From Bidens hawaiensis (taxonomy: Eukaryota > Streptophyta > Magnoliopsida > Asterales > Asteraceae), in assembly GCA_021521415.1 (NCBI GenBank), contig JAIQDT010006462.1, forward strand, positions 95,258-159,257: 64,000 nucleotides of DNA, read 5' to 3'. The notes under the pieces were generated by a model, which was not told where the DNA came from, did not search any database, and saw only the letters and a program-made list of their open reading frames with translations. This document shows, one piece after another, positions 12,608 to 24,575 of this stretch. The translations under genes were made by a program, and so were the position numbers. Within the stretch, counting starts at the first letter, position 1, and each line of letters starts with the position of its first letter.

Positions 12608-12920
12608 TTACATTAAACCAATAAATATATATTTCTTTGTCAGGTTTGAACTTGAGACCAGTAATTGTAAATCTTACATGTCAAAGAAGATCTGGAGGCG
12701 AGAATCGAAGCTTTGATCGGTTATCTGCGACCAATATTCGTATAATTCTTCTCTACTAATCTTGTCAACATTAAATCTTCGTCTTCGGCTTATTGCGTCA
12801 AATACCTCAAGCGCAAATTCCTTCGAATCCTTCATTCATAAAAACGTAAACAACGATCAGTTACTAAAAAAATTCAAAGTTTGGCCGTCTATGGCCAGAA
12901 CGACCTGAAACTTGGTCATT

Positions 12921-13137
12921 CGGCCGTTTTGACCAAAGTTTTCAAAGTTTGACAAAACGGCCGTTCTGATCAGTAATGCAATAGTTCTCAAAGTTTGACT
13001 TTTTTGGTCAAAACGGCAGTCTGAATGTTTTGTAAACGGCCGATTTAACCAAAATTTTCAAAGTTTGAGAAAACGGCCGTTCTAACCAATAGGGTAATAG
13101 TTCTCAAAGTTTGACTTTTTTGGTCAAAACGGCTGAA
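12921..13137 (-). repeat. tandem duplication in RBOH intron 1, period about 116
   Basis: Two copies share 'tttcaaagtttga', 'aaaacggccgttct', 'aatagttctcaaagtttgac' and 'ttttttggtcaaaacggc'. The unit contains short inverted stretches (CAAAGTTT and TTGAC/GTCAA). Confidence 0.75.
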
Positions 13138-13969
13138 ATCAGATGAGGACGGTGTAGCTATAGCGAGAAATAAAAACCTATGCATTGTGCGAAATCGGCA
13201 CGATATAGATACCCATCCTTTTGAAGGATTTTGAAGTTATTCTCAACTTCATTCCATCCATCCGCCCCGTTGATTTTGTTTTTACTAATGAACCTGAGTC
13301 CTTTAAGCGCTCGATGAGCAACCGAACGCGTTCGATCAAGTTGCGAACGCTGCCTCCTTATGGCACGTGCCGCCATCGCAGAGTCCAATCCTGACGATGA
13401 GGCACGTGCCGCGTGGCCGTAACTCCACGGAAAGCGTTTCAGTTCCGTGGAGAACTGGCGCACTTTGGCCACGGCCTCCGCCTTCAACTCCTGCGAGAAC
13501 TGTCGAAACCGGCTGGACCGGTTCGACGAGCTCCTTCGCATTGTTGAAGAGCGTGACGAAAACGCAGAAACTGGGACAGAAACCGGGACTGTCCCAGTTT
13601 ATGCGTTTTCATTGTCCACGTGGATAACTGTCGCGCTCGCTGGCTCGACACTGCGGAGAATAATAGTGTCGTCATCTTGAAGGTCGAGAGTGACTTCTAC
13701 GAACTCTTGATCGGCTGGATTCATCGATGACGTGTCCGTGTACGCGGGCGAAGAGCTTTCGCTTGGCATGTTGTCCGGGACGGTATCGGACACCCATCGG
13801 CGTTCGTGACGGGCGCCTCGCACAGTATTAATCCTTTAATAATATGTAGTAGCAAACTCGGATGTGACGAATGTTGGAGAATGACGAAGAATATGAGTAT
13901 GAATATGAATGTGAAAATGAATATTATTAGATGAAAGTATATATGGGTTGGGTGTTAAAAAGAGAGAGA

Positions 13970-14001
<32 letters not shown>

Positions 14002-14061
14002 TTGGAAAGAGACTTAGGAAATGAGTGAGATTTAGTTTGAGAAGTGAAGGAAGATATATTA

Positions 14062-15859
14062 GGCTGAGTGGTGTGGAGCGCGTGAGCCCATTCGCTCGCG
14101 CTTCGGGGCGCGAGCACCACAACACCGAGGCGCGAGAGGGGCGCGAAAGGGGCGTGAGCGCGGAAATCCAGGCGGGCGCAAGGGGTCTCGCGGGAGAGGT
14201 TGGGCTTGAGGGAGCCTGGGAATGCGTAAATAGAGCCGTTGGGCTCTTTATGTTTATTAAAAAAAAAAAAATTTTCTCTATATAAACCAATATCAACCCA
14301 ATATCACATACCACACCCCAAAATCACATAAAATACTTACCACAACCTCAAAAAAAAACCCAAAATCACCCCATCTTCCAAACCTTTTTTTAAAAACATG
14401 GCTGGAAATTGGTACCCAAACCTAGATTCAGATTACAGTTACGACGATTTATGGTCGGCACCCGGACCAACCGATGTTTTATTCGGGGTCGCAACAATCA
14501 TCCGGCTTTCAACCATCCAACATACAACCGTCTCCTAACTTTGTTGTTCCGGAGATACAAGAACCAGAAGGTGAAGCTGCGGGACAAAGAAGACGCGTCC
14601 ACCGGAAAAAACAAGTTGCAACGGACGGGTCGGGTTCGGCTTCGACTGGAAGGACGAAACGGAAAACCACTCCGTGGTCATCGGATGAGAAGGAAGCCCT
14701 GTGTCGGGCTTGGATAGTCATTTCTGAGGATCGGCGTTGCGGTAATTGTTTTAACGTTTTTAAAAATGATTTTTAATTAAAAAGTTAAATAAAAAAGTTA
14801 AATGACTTACAAATTTATTTATGCATTTTGCAGCCGACTACCAAAAGAGCAAGGTCTTTTGGACAAAGGTTAGGGAGACGTTCTATTCGCTCGTTGGGAG
14901 TACAGAGCGGAACGCCGATATGATTTCGGGTCGGTGGACCGAAATCAGAAAATTTGTCGGCTTGTTTACTAATCTGTTCAACAGGAACGCCGGTCGTATG
15001 AGACCAAGTGGCAGTGACGATTTGGCGGTTTATAATTTCACTGTCGAAGAGTGGAAGCAGGAGTGCCTGCGGAGGTATGGGACGGTGAAGACGTGGGACG
15101 ATGTAAAGGTGTGGGAGAGGTTGAGAAGGTGTTCTAAGTGGGTTGAGCTGGTGGCGCCGGACCTTGATGCGGAAGTAGGGCCGAAACGGACTAAAACTAG
15201 TTCGTCTGGAGCGTATAGCACTTCCGCCGGGTCGGATTGCCGGGTTGGATTCGACCTAAACGTTGCGGGGGAGGAAACGTCTTCACCGCCGAGGAGGCGG
15301 CCATTGGGAAGGGACGCCAGGGGGAAAAAACCGGCTGAGGGGGAAGCCGTAAACATCGCCGATCTTGTTGAATCCCTCAATAAATTCAACAAAACCATGG
15401 AGGTGGTCTCTAATGACAAAAAGGAAAAAAAAAGAATGAGAGATTTGGACTTCCTTACAAGAGACTTCAGTAACCTAAATCCGGTCGACCAAATGCTGAT
15501 GGAAAAACAAAAGGAACGTATCCGGAAGAGGTTTCGAAGAAGACCAAGCCGAAGAATAAGAATAATGTTTTTTTTAGTACTTTAATTTTTTTTTAGATAT
15601 TAATGTGTTTTTTTAATTAATGTGTGTTTTTTTAAATAATTTATGAGTTTTTTTAATAATACGTTTTTTTAATACATTTATAAAAAAAAAAAAAAAACCG
15701 CTCGCGCCCCCTCTCGCGCCCCTCCACACCAGGGCCCGGGGCGCGAGCACCACAACCAACACCCATCTTATCAAGTTTCTCTCTCTGCCACACGTCACAA
15801 TATTATTGGCTGGAGCCCCCACTCGCGCCCCCTCTCGCGCCCCCCCACACCCCTCAGCC
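14062..15859 (+). mobile_element. PIF/Harbinger-like element with an ORF1-type gene (1798 bp)
   Basis: Terminal inverted repeats GGCTGAGTGGTGTGG and GGCTGAGGGGTGTGG are flanked by TTA (14059-14061 and 15860-15862). It sits about 300 bases upstream of the RBOH start codon. The interior encodes only a Myb/SANT-like and NAM-associated type protein, which is the ORF1 partner in this superfamily. The DDE transposase is absent, so it would need a helper in trans. Confidence 0.88.
14398..15585 (+). pseudogene. ORF1-type Myb/SANT-like protein of the Harbinger element, frameshifted
   Basis: The likely start is ATG 14398 (MAGNWYPNLDSDYSYDD). The frame shifts near 14470 into QQSSGFQPSNIQPSPNF, which continues through TKRKTTPWSSDEKEALCRAW, a SANT/Myb-like start. 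An intron follows: donor near 14740, acceptor CAG at 14831-14833. Exon 2 opens ADYQKSKVFWTKVRETF and includes SGRWTEIRKFVGLF, YNFTVEEWKQE and WVELVAPD, then a basic, Lys-rich C-terminus. The family is known as the DNA-binding ORF1 of PIF/Harbinger transposons and as host NAM-associated proteins. The last codons run into the T-rich element end. The frameshift makes this copy likely inactive. Confidence 0.7.
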
Positions 15860-18169
15860 TTATATATATTGTTTAAATATGATTAGGGAAATTATTAGCT
15901 TGTGATTTGGTTGTTTACTTTGGAGATTATTGTGTCGTCGTGATCAAACCGTTATTATGTAATTTTTAGTTTTGGTTTTATAAAGTTGTTTATTTTGTGT
16001 TAATGGTTTGTAGTTGGATTATTCGTTTGGTTTAAGTTTTTATATTTGACGATGTTGTTTCTTTTTCTAAAAAAGGTCTCTGCAGTCTCTTTTGTATGCG
16101 CCGCGCAGACCACATCTTCTTCTACAGATGCTTGCAGATATGGTTCGCAATCTGCATACATTTTATCTCTTAAAAAACAAACAACACCTTAGTATGTGTA
16201 GAGAAGTGCTTCATATGTAAAAGGTGAATTTATGATTGTGGTAAAAAGTGAGTGGTAGCTTTACACAACAGTAAGATATCAAGTTTCTCAAGCGATGCCA
16301 ATAAAATTACTCAATTTTTAACTCTTAAAATTTCTTTTTTATATTGATTCTTCTTCCTCGTTCGACCGTTAATTCACTCATCTAATCATTCCAAAACCTC
16401 AATCATTCCTCAAGCTCAACAATGGTGATATGCTAACATGGGCAAGAACTCGTGATTTGGTCATCATGGACCGAGCTAAGTCCTAGTAGTCGGTTATACT
16501 CACTACTATAAAATAAACTTTTAGCAACGAAAAACTCACATTTGAAACAGTTAATAGGTGATCACTAACAAATCCAAACAAATTCAGTGAAGTGCATATT
16601 TTGCATCATATAGTGCTAGGTTTTACCATTTTACAAGTAGAAATTAAACACATGATGATTAAGTTAATAAAAACTCAATTATGAGACTTATAAGATGGGA
16701 TGTGCTACACATGGGAGTTGGGTGACAATAGCCAAAATTATGAACAATGGTATGACAAGTGAGTGTAATTAGAGGCACCAACCATATATGTTATCTTAAA
16801 AATAACAATAATACTTTACACACGTTATGTCTTTATGTAATTTGACACCTTCACTAAGTTTTAAGTAATACCTAATTCGATTAAGACTTTCTCTTACATT
16901 ATGATGAACATGCATTCCATTCACCATGTCATGTTAGTGTTTGATGAAAAGTTTATGTTACTATCCTATTTATTTGATGTCATTAGAATAATATTTCTTA
17001 AAGTGATGATATTAATTGACATTCTACCTTTATGATAATATAAATTCAATCCGCTACTTTCTATAAACTATTTTTGAATGTTTATGTATGTTTTGTAGTT
17101 TGAAAAGAATCTAAATTAAAGTATTCAGATGATACTCTCGAAATCTCAATCAGATAATTTGAAGAGAAACTATGCAATTTTCTGTTTTGAGAAACCTGCA
17201 CTGATGTACAAGAAATTAACCAAAGACTTACGTTTTATAGTTGGGGAAAAGCACAGCTTCAATAAAAACGATATAACTCTTTGTGAATAAGTATGTAAAT
17301 TGGAGACTAAAAACGTTACCACAATAGTAACTCTATCAACAGTAATCTTTTGGTACTAACTAAGCTAGTATTGATGATTCGTCTGTCAGTTGTAATTAAC
17401 TCAACAACTAATCACCAAAGTTGCGGATGTTGTAAAGTTATTGCTAAGAGTCGTCGCCGCTAATAGTCTTATAAGTTATTTTTAATCACCCAAGCTACTA
17501 CCGAAATCATAAATGTTTGTGACGTTGTTAGTACTAACAACATACTTAATCATAATTGCTACCAACAATCATAATTACTTCTCAAAAACAAGTATTTCTC
17601 TTTTAACACCCAAGATTCCTTTTAATAGTTTCAAACAAGCGCATGCACCTCCTAACTTGTAACAAATTATGTAAATGTGACTTTGGTTTTACAAAAATAT
17701 AATCAGCTAAAAACATCAACATTGTATATATGACAATCATTTCAAGTTTCAACAACATTATTCTTTGTTACAAACGTATAAAATACATAAGCCAACATTG
17801 ATATATATGAGGATTTTTTTTTCTTTGACTGAGAAAAAGTTTAGGGAATCTAATCTATAACCTAATCAAATAACTTATGTTACAAGAAAAGAAAAAAAGA
17901 AACATATTTGAAAAAAATGTCTACCAAATTTCTTAATCCTAACTACTGGCTGCTAATGGTAATGAAATTAAGGAAAGCCTGTATCCCCCACTTGAAAAAT
18001 AATATTACAATTAAAAATTATCAAATTAATTTTATGTATATTATTTTGTTGATGACTTGTTAGGTGATTTGTGGAAAAGGTATTACACACATAAATGTGA
18101 ATTTTGGTCCTCGTTAGAAAACCGACTTTTAGCGACATATCAGTGTAACTCTGTAAGAATATGTGTACT

Positions 18170-18310
18170 TGTATGGTGCTTTACCCTGGGGCGTTGGAAC
18201 CACTCCACGCCAGAAAAGACAAGCCCGGCAAGCCCCTCCACGCCCTCAATGCCCCTCCAGTGAAGTGTAGCTCGGGGTAAAACCCTCCAGTGAGGTGTGA
18301 CTGCGCTAAT
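18170..18310. repeat. GC-rich repeat relic
   Basis: A short GC-rich island in AT-rich DNA with 'ctttaccctgggg' at its left and the inverted 'ctcggggtaaaac' at its right, and repeated 'ccctccagtga.gtgt' units between. It looks like the remains of a small inverted-repeat transposon; the family is not determined. Confidence 0.4.
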
Positions 18311-20895
18311 GATGAGTAATTATGAAAAAAAAAATATTTTTTTATCTTTACCTTTTGTTGTAAATATTCAAAATAATTATTATTACCTTAATAGGATTTT
18401 GGTTGTGATAGTGATTAAGATAAAACGATTGTAATAACTCTAGTATATTTATTTAGTTTCTTTGATATTCTATTTAATTACTGAAATACCAAAATTGATA
18501 CTGTTCAATTAGTTGTTGTTGGGTCTTGCATGCTTAATATAATAAGTTCTTAGTTCTCAACTAAACAAAATGAGAGAAAAAGACATCATCATTTATTTTT
18601 AACTAGTTTTGTATGCGTCGTGTTACGACGGTGCATTAACATGCATTCGGAAATTGGTATACACGGTAAAACCCAAATGTTGAAACACCGAGTCTACATG
18701 AATTCTTTTAGTTTCAGTTATGTTTACCCCGATCAGTAAATCCAAACGTTACGGTAACGAGTTGACACAAAGTCATTCGGTGTTTTCGATGGTACCGAAA
18801 CAAAAAAAATACATATATTTAAAGCAACAACAAAGATATTAAAATAATCAAAAATACTTTTACAACGCTAGACTCTGATATTTATCTTATGTTATAGTTA
18901 CATTATTAAAACGATATTTAATGTATAGTAACAAGGAATATTCCACTTTGTAGCTGATGTCACATTATTTGACCGGGTATTAAGAAAAATACTACTCAAG
19001 AAGTTGGAAATAATTACGGTACCTTATAACTTGGTTCGTTGGAAAATTATGTTTATGTATGTATTGTATTATGACTTTTGTAACTTGTATGAACATTTAT
19101 AAAACATAAGTGGAGATGTCCGTTTGTTTCAATGTGCACATGATTCCCACCTATAAAATACATAATGTATTTGTAGTACATAAAAAGTACATGTGTATAT
19201 GTAAATATGTTTATACGTGTCTTAGCTTGGTTATAGATTAATTTAAGAATTTTGTAATGCCATTTTGGTTTTATTTGTTATGTACATGAAAGTATATAAG
19301 CTTATTATTTACTTACACACACATAGTATTTGTTAGACGTGTCGTATACCAAGGATGCATGAGTTAGACGCACTGTTATTAATGTTATTGATGCACCGGT
19401 CTTTTAAGAATGTCATATATTAATATATCAATATTACCTTAAAATTAAAGGAAACAAAATACTAGATTTCATAATATAGTTTTTAAAATATAAAGAATTA
19501 AGACAAATATATTTTATCATTATATGTATAGAAAAAACAAGGCAAAAATACCCTCATTAGAGTGTGGAGATCTTATATACATCATAATAACAAGTCCTTG
19601 ATGTATTATCACGTAGACATATATTTGATGTATTTATGTGACCTTATATATTCTTGTACATTTCGAGCTCCCTTAACCCTCAGGTTAGCTTGTCCGAAAG
19701 AAACTCTATAAACGACCACTCTCTTCACCCCTCCCACAATTACCGTATTTTCCCAAGTCTCTCTGTCTATGTTTTTCCCGCCTGTTACTCTTTCTTTCAC
19801 ATTAGCTATCGGTCTCTTTATGAAGAGGGTATGATGGGTGTTAGAACTTAGAGGACTATATATGAATCATCAAGATGCATCAATTAATCATGTGATATTA
19901 TATAAGTGTGTGATAACTTTGTATTAAAGAACTTAAGAACATGATCTTTCAAATAAGAAATGCAATAACATATAATATTAATAGCATAAAATTTTTGTTT
20001 TTTGTTTGCATTACTTTTAATTACAAGTTTTTCATAAAGATAAATTATTAAATAATATTAAAATCGAATTAAAGGTAACATCCCAAAAAAAGTAGGTGTC
20101 ATTCTAGAAGATCCTGTTTGCATCACCTTCTAAGGCCCATTTTAAGTCAAAATTTGACCCACTCCCAATAAACACGGGTTACATTTTAAGGAGTAAATAA
20201 AATTATGAGTCTATGTATTGGTAGCTTTCACAAGAAAATTTGAGTAATTACAAAATAAATATAAAAAAAAAGTAAATTTAATAGTTTAATTTCATTGATC
20301 GGGTACGGTTCTGTGTGTATGAATAGTTGAGCAGTGATATTGAATCCACGGTAATACTTAAATGGCTCAAGAAACTCATAGTGTATTCATAGATTTAATC
20401 TAATCGAATGGTTAGAAACAAGTCGAAAGATTCAAGAACAATGTTTTTTACGATAACCAATCTTCAAAACTATGTAAAACAAAACATAAACGATAGATCC
20501 TAACTTAAAACAAACGGAAAAGAGAGAAACCAGGTTTCAATTTTGAAAAATAATATAAGATCTTTTTAATCTTGAATTCAAACAAGCTATCTTGTCCAAC
20601 ACTCCAAATATTCTTCCTCATGGGTCACCGTTCGGTCGGGTCAGTTCGGCTAAACGAACCAGATGCTCCCACATCAATGATCACAGAGTTCATATCAACT
20701 ATAATTATTTTTATATAAGTGTATATTGTATGAAAAATTTGTTATAACTTTTATAAATGGGATATTACTTATCTAATTCTACTTTTGTAAATCAACATGA
20801 TTTCATTTTATTAGGGTTACACCTAGAAGTAAGAAGATGTAGTTAACCGAAATAACTAAATTGTCTTTCCTGATAACTATAATAACCAAATCATT

Positions 20896-21118
20896 TGTAA
20901 CAAGAAGCGACCGATTTATGAAAATTACTAAACCGAACTACCTATGCTATGGTCACTCATAACTTAGTAAAGATAAAGGTGTGTTGGTTTAACGTTTTAA
21001 TCAAGAATTAAAATTAAACCTTCAAACCAGCACACCTTTATTTTTACTAAGTTATGAGTGACAATAGCATAGGTAGTTCGGTTTAGTAATTTTCATAATC
21101 AATCGCTTCTTGTTACAA
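20896..21118. repeat. near-perfect palindrome, arms about 95 bp
   Basis: The left arm runs TGTAACAAGAAGCG ... AATTACTAAACCGAACTACC ... CACTCATAACTTAGTAAA and ends near 20995. The right arm is its reverse complement with only a few mismatches, ending TTGTTACA at 21118. About 30 bases of AT-rich loop separate them. No terminal motif or ORF identifies it as a known transposon. Confidence 0.92.
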
Positions 21119-21613
21119 GCGGTTTGGGAATTAAAGAATTAAATTAAATTGTTCTCTCTTTATTGTTGATTTTAGCATAAAATATTGATTGGTATGAGAG
21201 ACTGATTGTTACAATATAAAAAACAACAATATAAATACAACCACCAAATACAGAATTATGATAGCACAACGCCAATAGACCATCTTTAGTTTGTTAGTAA
21301 ATAATTAAATGTTATGACTTCGTAGATAAAAATAAGTCTATATATTATAAATCATTTCTAAAGTAATTTGAGTTAAGTGATGTGGTCATGGACTCATGGT
21401 AGATAGCCCATAAGATGCATGTTTCTTATATTGAAAATAGAAAATAAATACACGTATATTCAAATTATTACTTGTTTAATAATCAAATGGATGTCATTTT
21501 CTTGATTTTTGAATAAAGATAAAAAGAAAAGTAGTGTAATAAAGTCAAGAGAACACCCAAGTTTTGTTATGTAGTCATTGTCTTACCCGTTACTTCCTTT
21601 CCAAAAAAAATTA

Positions 21614-21618
<5 letters not shown>

Positions 21619-21661
<43 letters not shown>
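21619..21661. repeat. (AAT)n microsatellite
   Basis: An uninterrupted run of about 14 AAT/ATA units. Confidence 0.95.
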
Positions 21662-21662
<1 letters not shown>

Positions 21663-21685
21663 TAGGAAATACATTTATTATAAAC

Positions 21686-22060
21686 ATAAAACGATTATAA
21701 ACTACTAAACGTCTGTAACACACTCTTTCTCGCTCTCGTTAAATCATAAAATTAATAGTACGTTCAAGTGTAGTATGCAATTCTCGTATTTTCTTATTTT
21801 GAAGTGGTTATGAATTGAACATGGGTCATATGCCATAGCAAAGATAATATGTGATTATTAGCAAAAAAATAAACAATAATAATTTAGATGATTAAATTAA
21901 TACATAAAACGGTTATGCAAACTACTAAATGTTTGTCACACACTCTTTCTCATTCTCATTAAAATTTCAAAATAACACGTGCAAGTATACTATGCGATTC
22001 TCATCGTTTTTCTTTCAAAGTGGTTATGCATTGAACATGATTCATAACGCCATTAAAAAC
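21686..22060. repeat. diverged tandem duplication, period about 217
   Basis: Both copies contain 'ataaaacg.ttat', 'aaactactaaa', 'cacactctttctc', 'gcaagt.ta.tatgc.attctc', 'gtggttatg.attgaacatg'. The divergence indicates an old duplication. Confidence 0.75.
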
Positions 22061-23046
22061 TAATATTTAATTATTAGAAAAATAAAGTTAAATAATTAAA
22101 ACTATTTTTGTTACAATTATCAATGCTATATTTATTGTAAGGCAACCAACATAATAATTATTATGAGTTGTGTCTTACATATATATAGACTTGCTTTCTT
22201 TGTTGTTTATACAATCAATTGTGAAAGTTTCCCAAAGTATGTATCTCACTAAAAACTGTTTAAACACCAAATCACCTCTATTCTGATATATAAAAAAGAG
22301 AAAAAAAAACAATTTTTCATTGTTTATGGTTTAGAAAAATATAATCTAGATATTATAAAAAAAGGGGTAAATATATGCATGGTTATTGACAATTGAGTAG
22401 GGTAGTTGGTTAAGGTTTAACTAGAAAGCAACTAAATGTTGTTATTGGCTTGTGTATTTAAGCAGTGAGAATAATTTGGTTCAGTTACTAATCAAAATTA
22501 ATCTTTAACACGTGTTTTAGTTCTTAAAACTTTTGTAATTGTTCGGTTTTGATTACATACGTTTTGGTTATTTTAGACTATATAAAAAAGGTTGGCTGTA
22601 AAATCGGAGAACGAATTAAAGAGAAAGGAACTCGTCAATCATAGCTACTCATTTCATTAACTCGATCACGTATATATACAACTCTCCAACGATTAACGAA
22701 CTAACACATTTTTTTTATAGCGGCGTAAACACTTTTTTTTTTTTCCAAAATAATAAAGTATAAATAAAATTAAAAACTCATTCTTTAACAATGAAGGTTG
22801 TTCTATACTTCTATTATCGTTGCAACATTTTTATCAACTTTCCCATTAGGCTATAACCAAATCAATCTTAACTTTAAAATGATGTGATCAATGGTTTTAT
22901 ACGAAGCGTTTTTAGTGTAAAAAAACACAGGAAGCAATCATGGGCGAAGCTTCTTTAGCAGCCCCCCCTGTTTTTTTGCACAACAGTGTAAATTGACCAT
23001 TTTTCGTTTGAAAATTGTATACGTCGTATAAATTCACCCGTTTGAG

Positions 23047-23070
23047 CCCCCCCCCCCCCCCCCCCCCCCC
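23047..23070. repeat. 24-base poly-C tract
   Basis: An uninterrupted C run about 220 bases past the stop codon of the seven-exon gene. Its length in the assembly is uncertain, as with any long homopolymer. Confidence 0.95.
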
Positions 23071-23288
23071 GATGAACATGTCCAAGCTTCGATTCAAACA
23101 TGATTTAAACGGTCAATAAAACCAGAAAACGAAAGAAAAAAAACGAATCTTTTTATCCCTTCTGTTACATAATTACAACAAAGCATTATGGACCCAACAA
23201 GGGAAACTTTTCTGTACTACAAACTCTAAAACTATATACATCAACATAATTCAAACTAACAACATAATTAACCAAAAGAATTGAACTT

Positions 23289-24544
23289 TTAGTACTTCGC
23301 ATTACCTTTATGGTCACCACGGCTTTTCCACTCCATCGGCACGAGTTTTCTGAGCTTCGGAGGCTTATTTGGTAACTTTGCATGCTGCGTTGCGATCGAT
23401 CTCTTCATCGGGCTGCTGCTACTTTCATGATGTGCATTTTTAAAAATTTTATTTGGAGACGATGACGATCGGATTGACTGAGGTGTAACGGTTGACCATT
23501 GGTACTGCCCTTTGGCGGGGTCGTTGACCGACGGTTTAAGCTTCTTTGAAATGTTTGACTTTGCGTCGTCTGAACGGTTGATGAGGCTGGTGGGTCCCAC
23601 GGATCTTGAACTCGGGATGGTGAATAATGCCTTTTCGAGCTTCTCGTCTGATGTTAACTTGCTGGACCTTATAGATTTTTGGGATGATTTCTTTTGCCAG
23701 CTGGCAAGCCCGTATTGGCCTTGCTTACGGAATTTGGCTGCAATGTTGCACAATGTTTGAGCAGCTAATAAGACCCCTGCAGAATGCACAGCTGTAAAAG
23801 AACAAGTAAAAAAAAGTCGCCTTTTAGCATAAACGGTAATATAATATAATCATATCATCGATAAAAACAAAAAACCGCGATATATAAGAACGTTTACCTG
23901 GGGTTTTGGAAGCTGTGGTGTGGGGCCCAGAAGGTGCAGCGGTTACTACTCGGTCAGAAGTTGATACCAGAGGAGATTTTTCCTTTTGGGTTGACCCGGG
24001 CAGCTGACTTTTTAATGGAACGAGGCTTTGATTATAAGTCAGAGACTGAAAGTCTTCAAGATAAGTAGTGGTGACCCCTAAAGAAGTGGTTGACTTGCCC
24101 ATTTTGACCCATCTACTTTGACACGTACTTTTACTCGGTGTTGACTTGACCAAATCAGGGTTGACTTTAAAATGGCCTCCGGAGACATGTGACCAAGAAA
24201 ATGTTGGTAAACTACCACCATTATGTACTGTCATTATTACCAAACGTTAACAACGTATTAGACATTTAATATTAAGTATCTAAATACGGATAAAGTTATA
24301 AACGCGTATAAATATAAAGATTACCTTTTGAGGATGAGGTAGGCTTCATACTGTCAAGAAGCATAAGATCAACATCCTTGTGAGGAACAAGAGCTAAACG
24401 GTCCAAAACGTCTTTCGGTTCCAACAATGGAAACTGAAGTATATTTGCATGATGATCAGCGGGGCCCGCGAGAGAACCTTCCACCTTCAATAAACCAAAT
24501 AATAAAGCAACTTTTAAGTAGACAAGTTCCCTTTTTAAGCAAGA

Positions 24545-24575
<31 letters not shown>

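Larger units (their letters stand above)
10928..13769 (-). pseudogene. respiratory burst oxidase (RBOH, NADPH oxidase), 5' exons only, damaged
   Basis: RBOH proteins are plasma-membrane NADPH oxidases making superoxide; their cytosolic N-terminus has EF hands that bind calcium. Four exons are visible: 13769-13178, 12837-12678, 11947-11899 and 11041-10928. Landmarks are VEVTLDLQDDD near the start, [30 protein letters not shown], the EF-hand loop DKNEDGRITEEE across exon 3, and [20 protein letters not shown] in exon 4. Splice phases fit throughout. Three problems exist: an in-frame TAA at 13599-13601 in exon 1, AT in place of AG at the exon 2 acceptor (12839-12838), and no membrane, heme, FAD or NADPH exons in the window. 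The chosen ATG (13769) is the first in-frame one. Translation could also begin at 13470 (MRRSSS), after the stop. Pseudogene is the simplest reading. Confidence 0.85.
15863..22900. other. 7-kb AT-rich intergenic region
   Basis: I find no gene. Listed separately are a GC-rich repeat relic at 18170-18310, a long palindrome at 20896-21118, an (AAT)n run at 21619-21661 and a diverged duplication at 21686-22060. A hairpin-like 'gcgtcgtgttacgacggtgc' at 18615 resembles the GC-rich ends of old DNA transposons but has no clear partner. Confidence 0.6.

Noticed and set aside
13836..14314. Open frames reaching 119 codons on the - strand upstream of the RBOH gene
   Set aside because: Low-complexity products of (AAT)n and the GC-rich end of the Harbinger element.
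22912..23097. 61-codon Gly-rich frame
   Set aside because: Produced by the 24-base poly-C tract.
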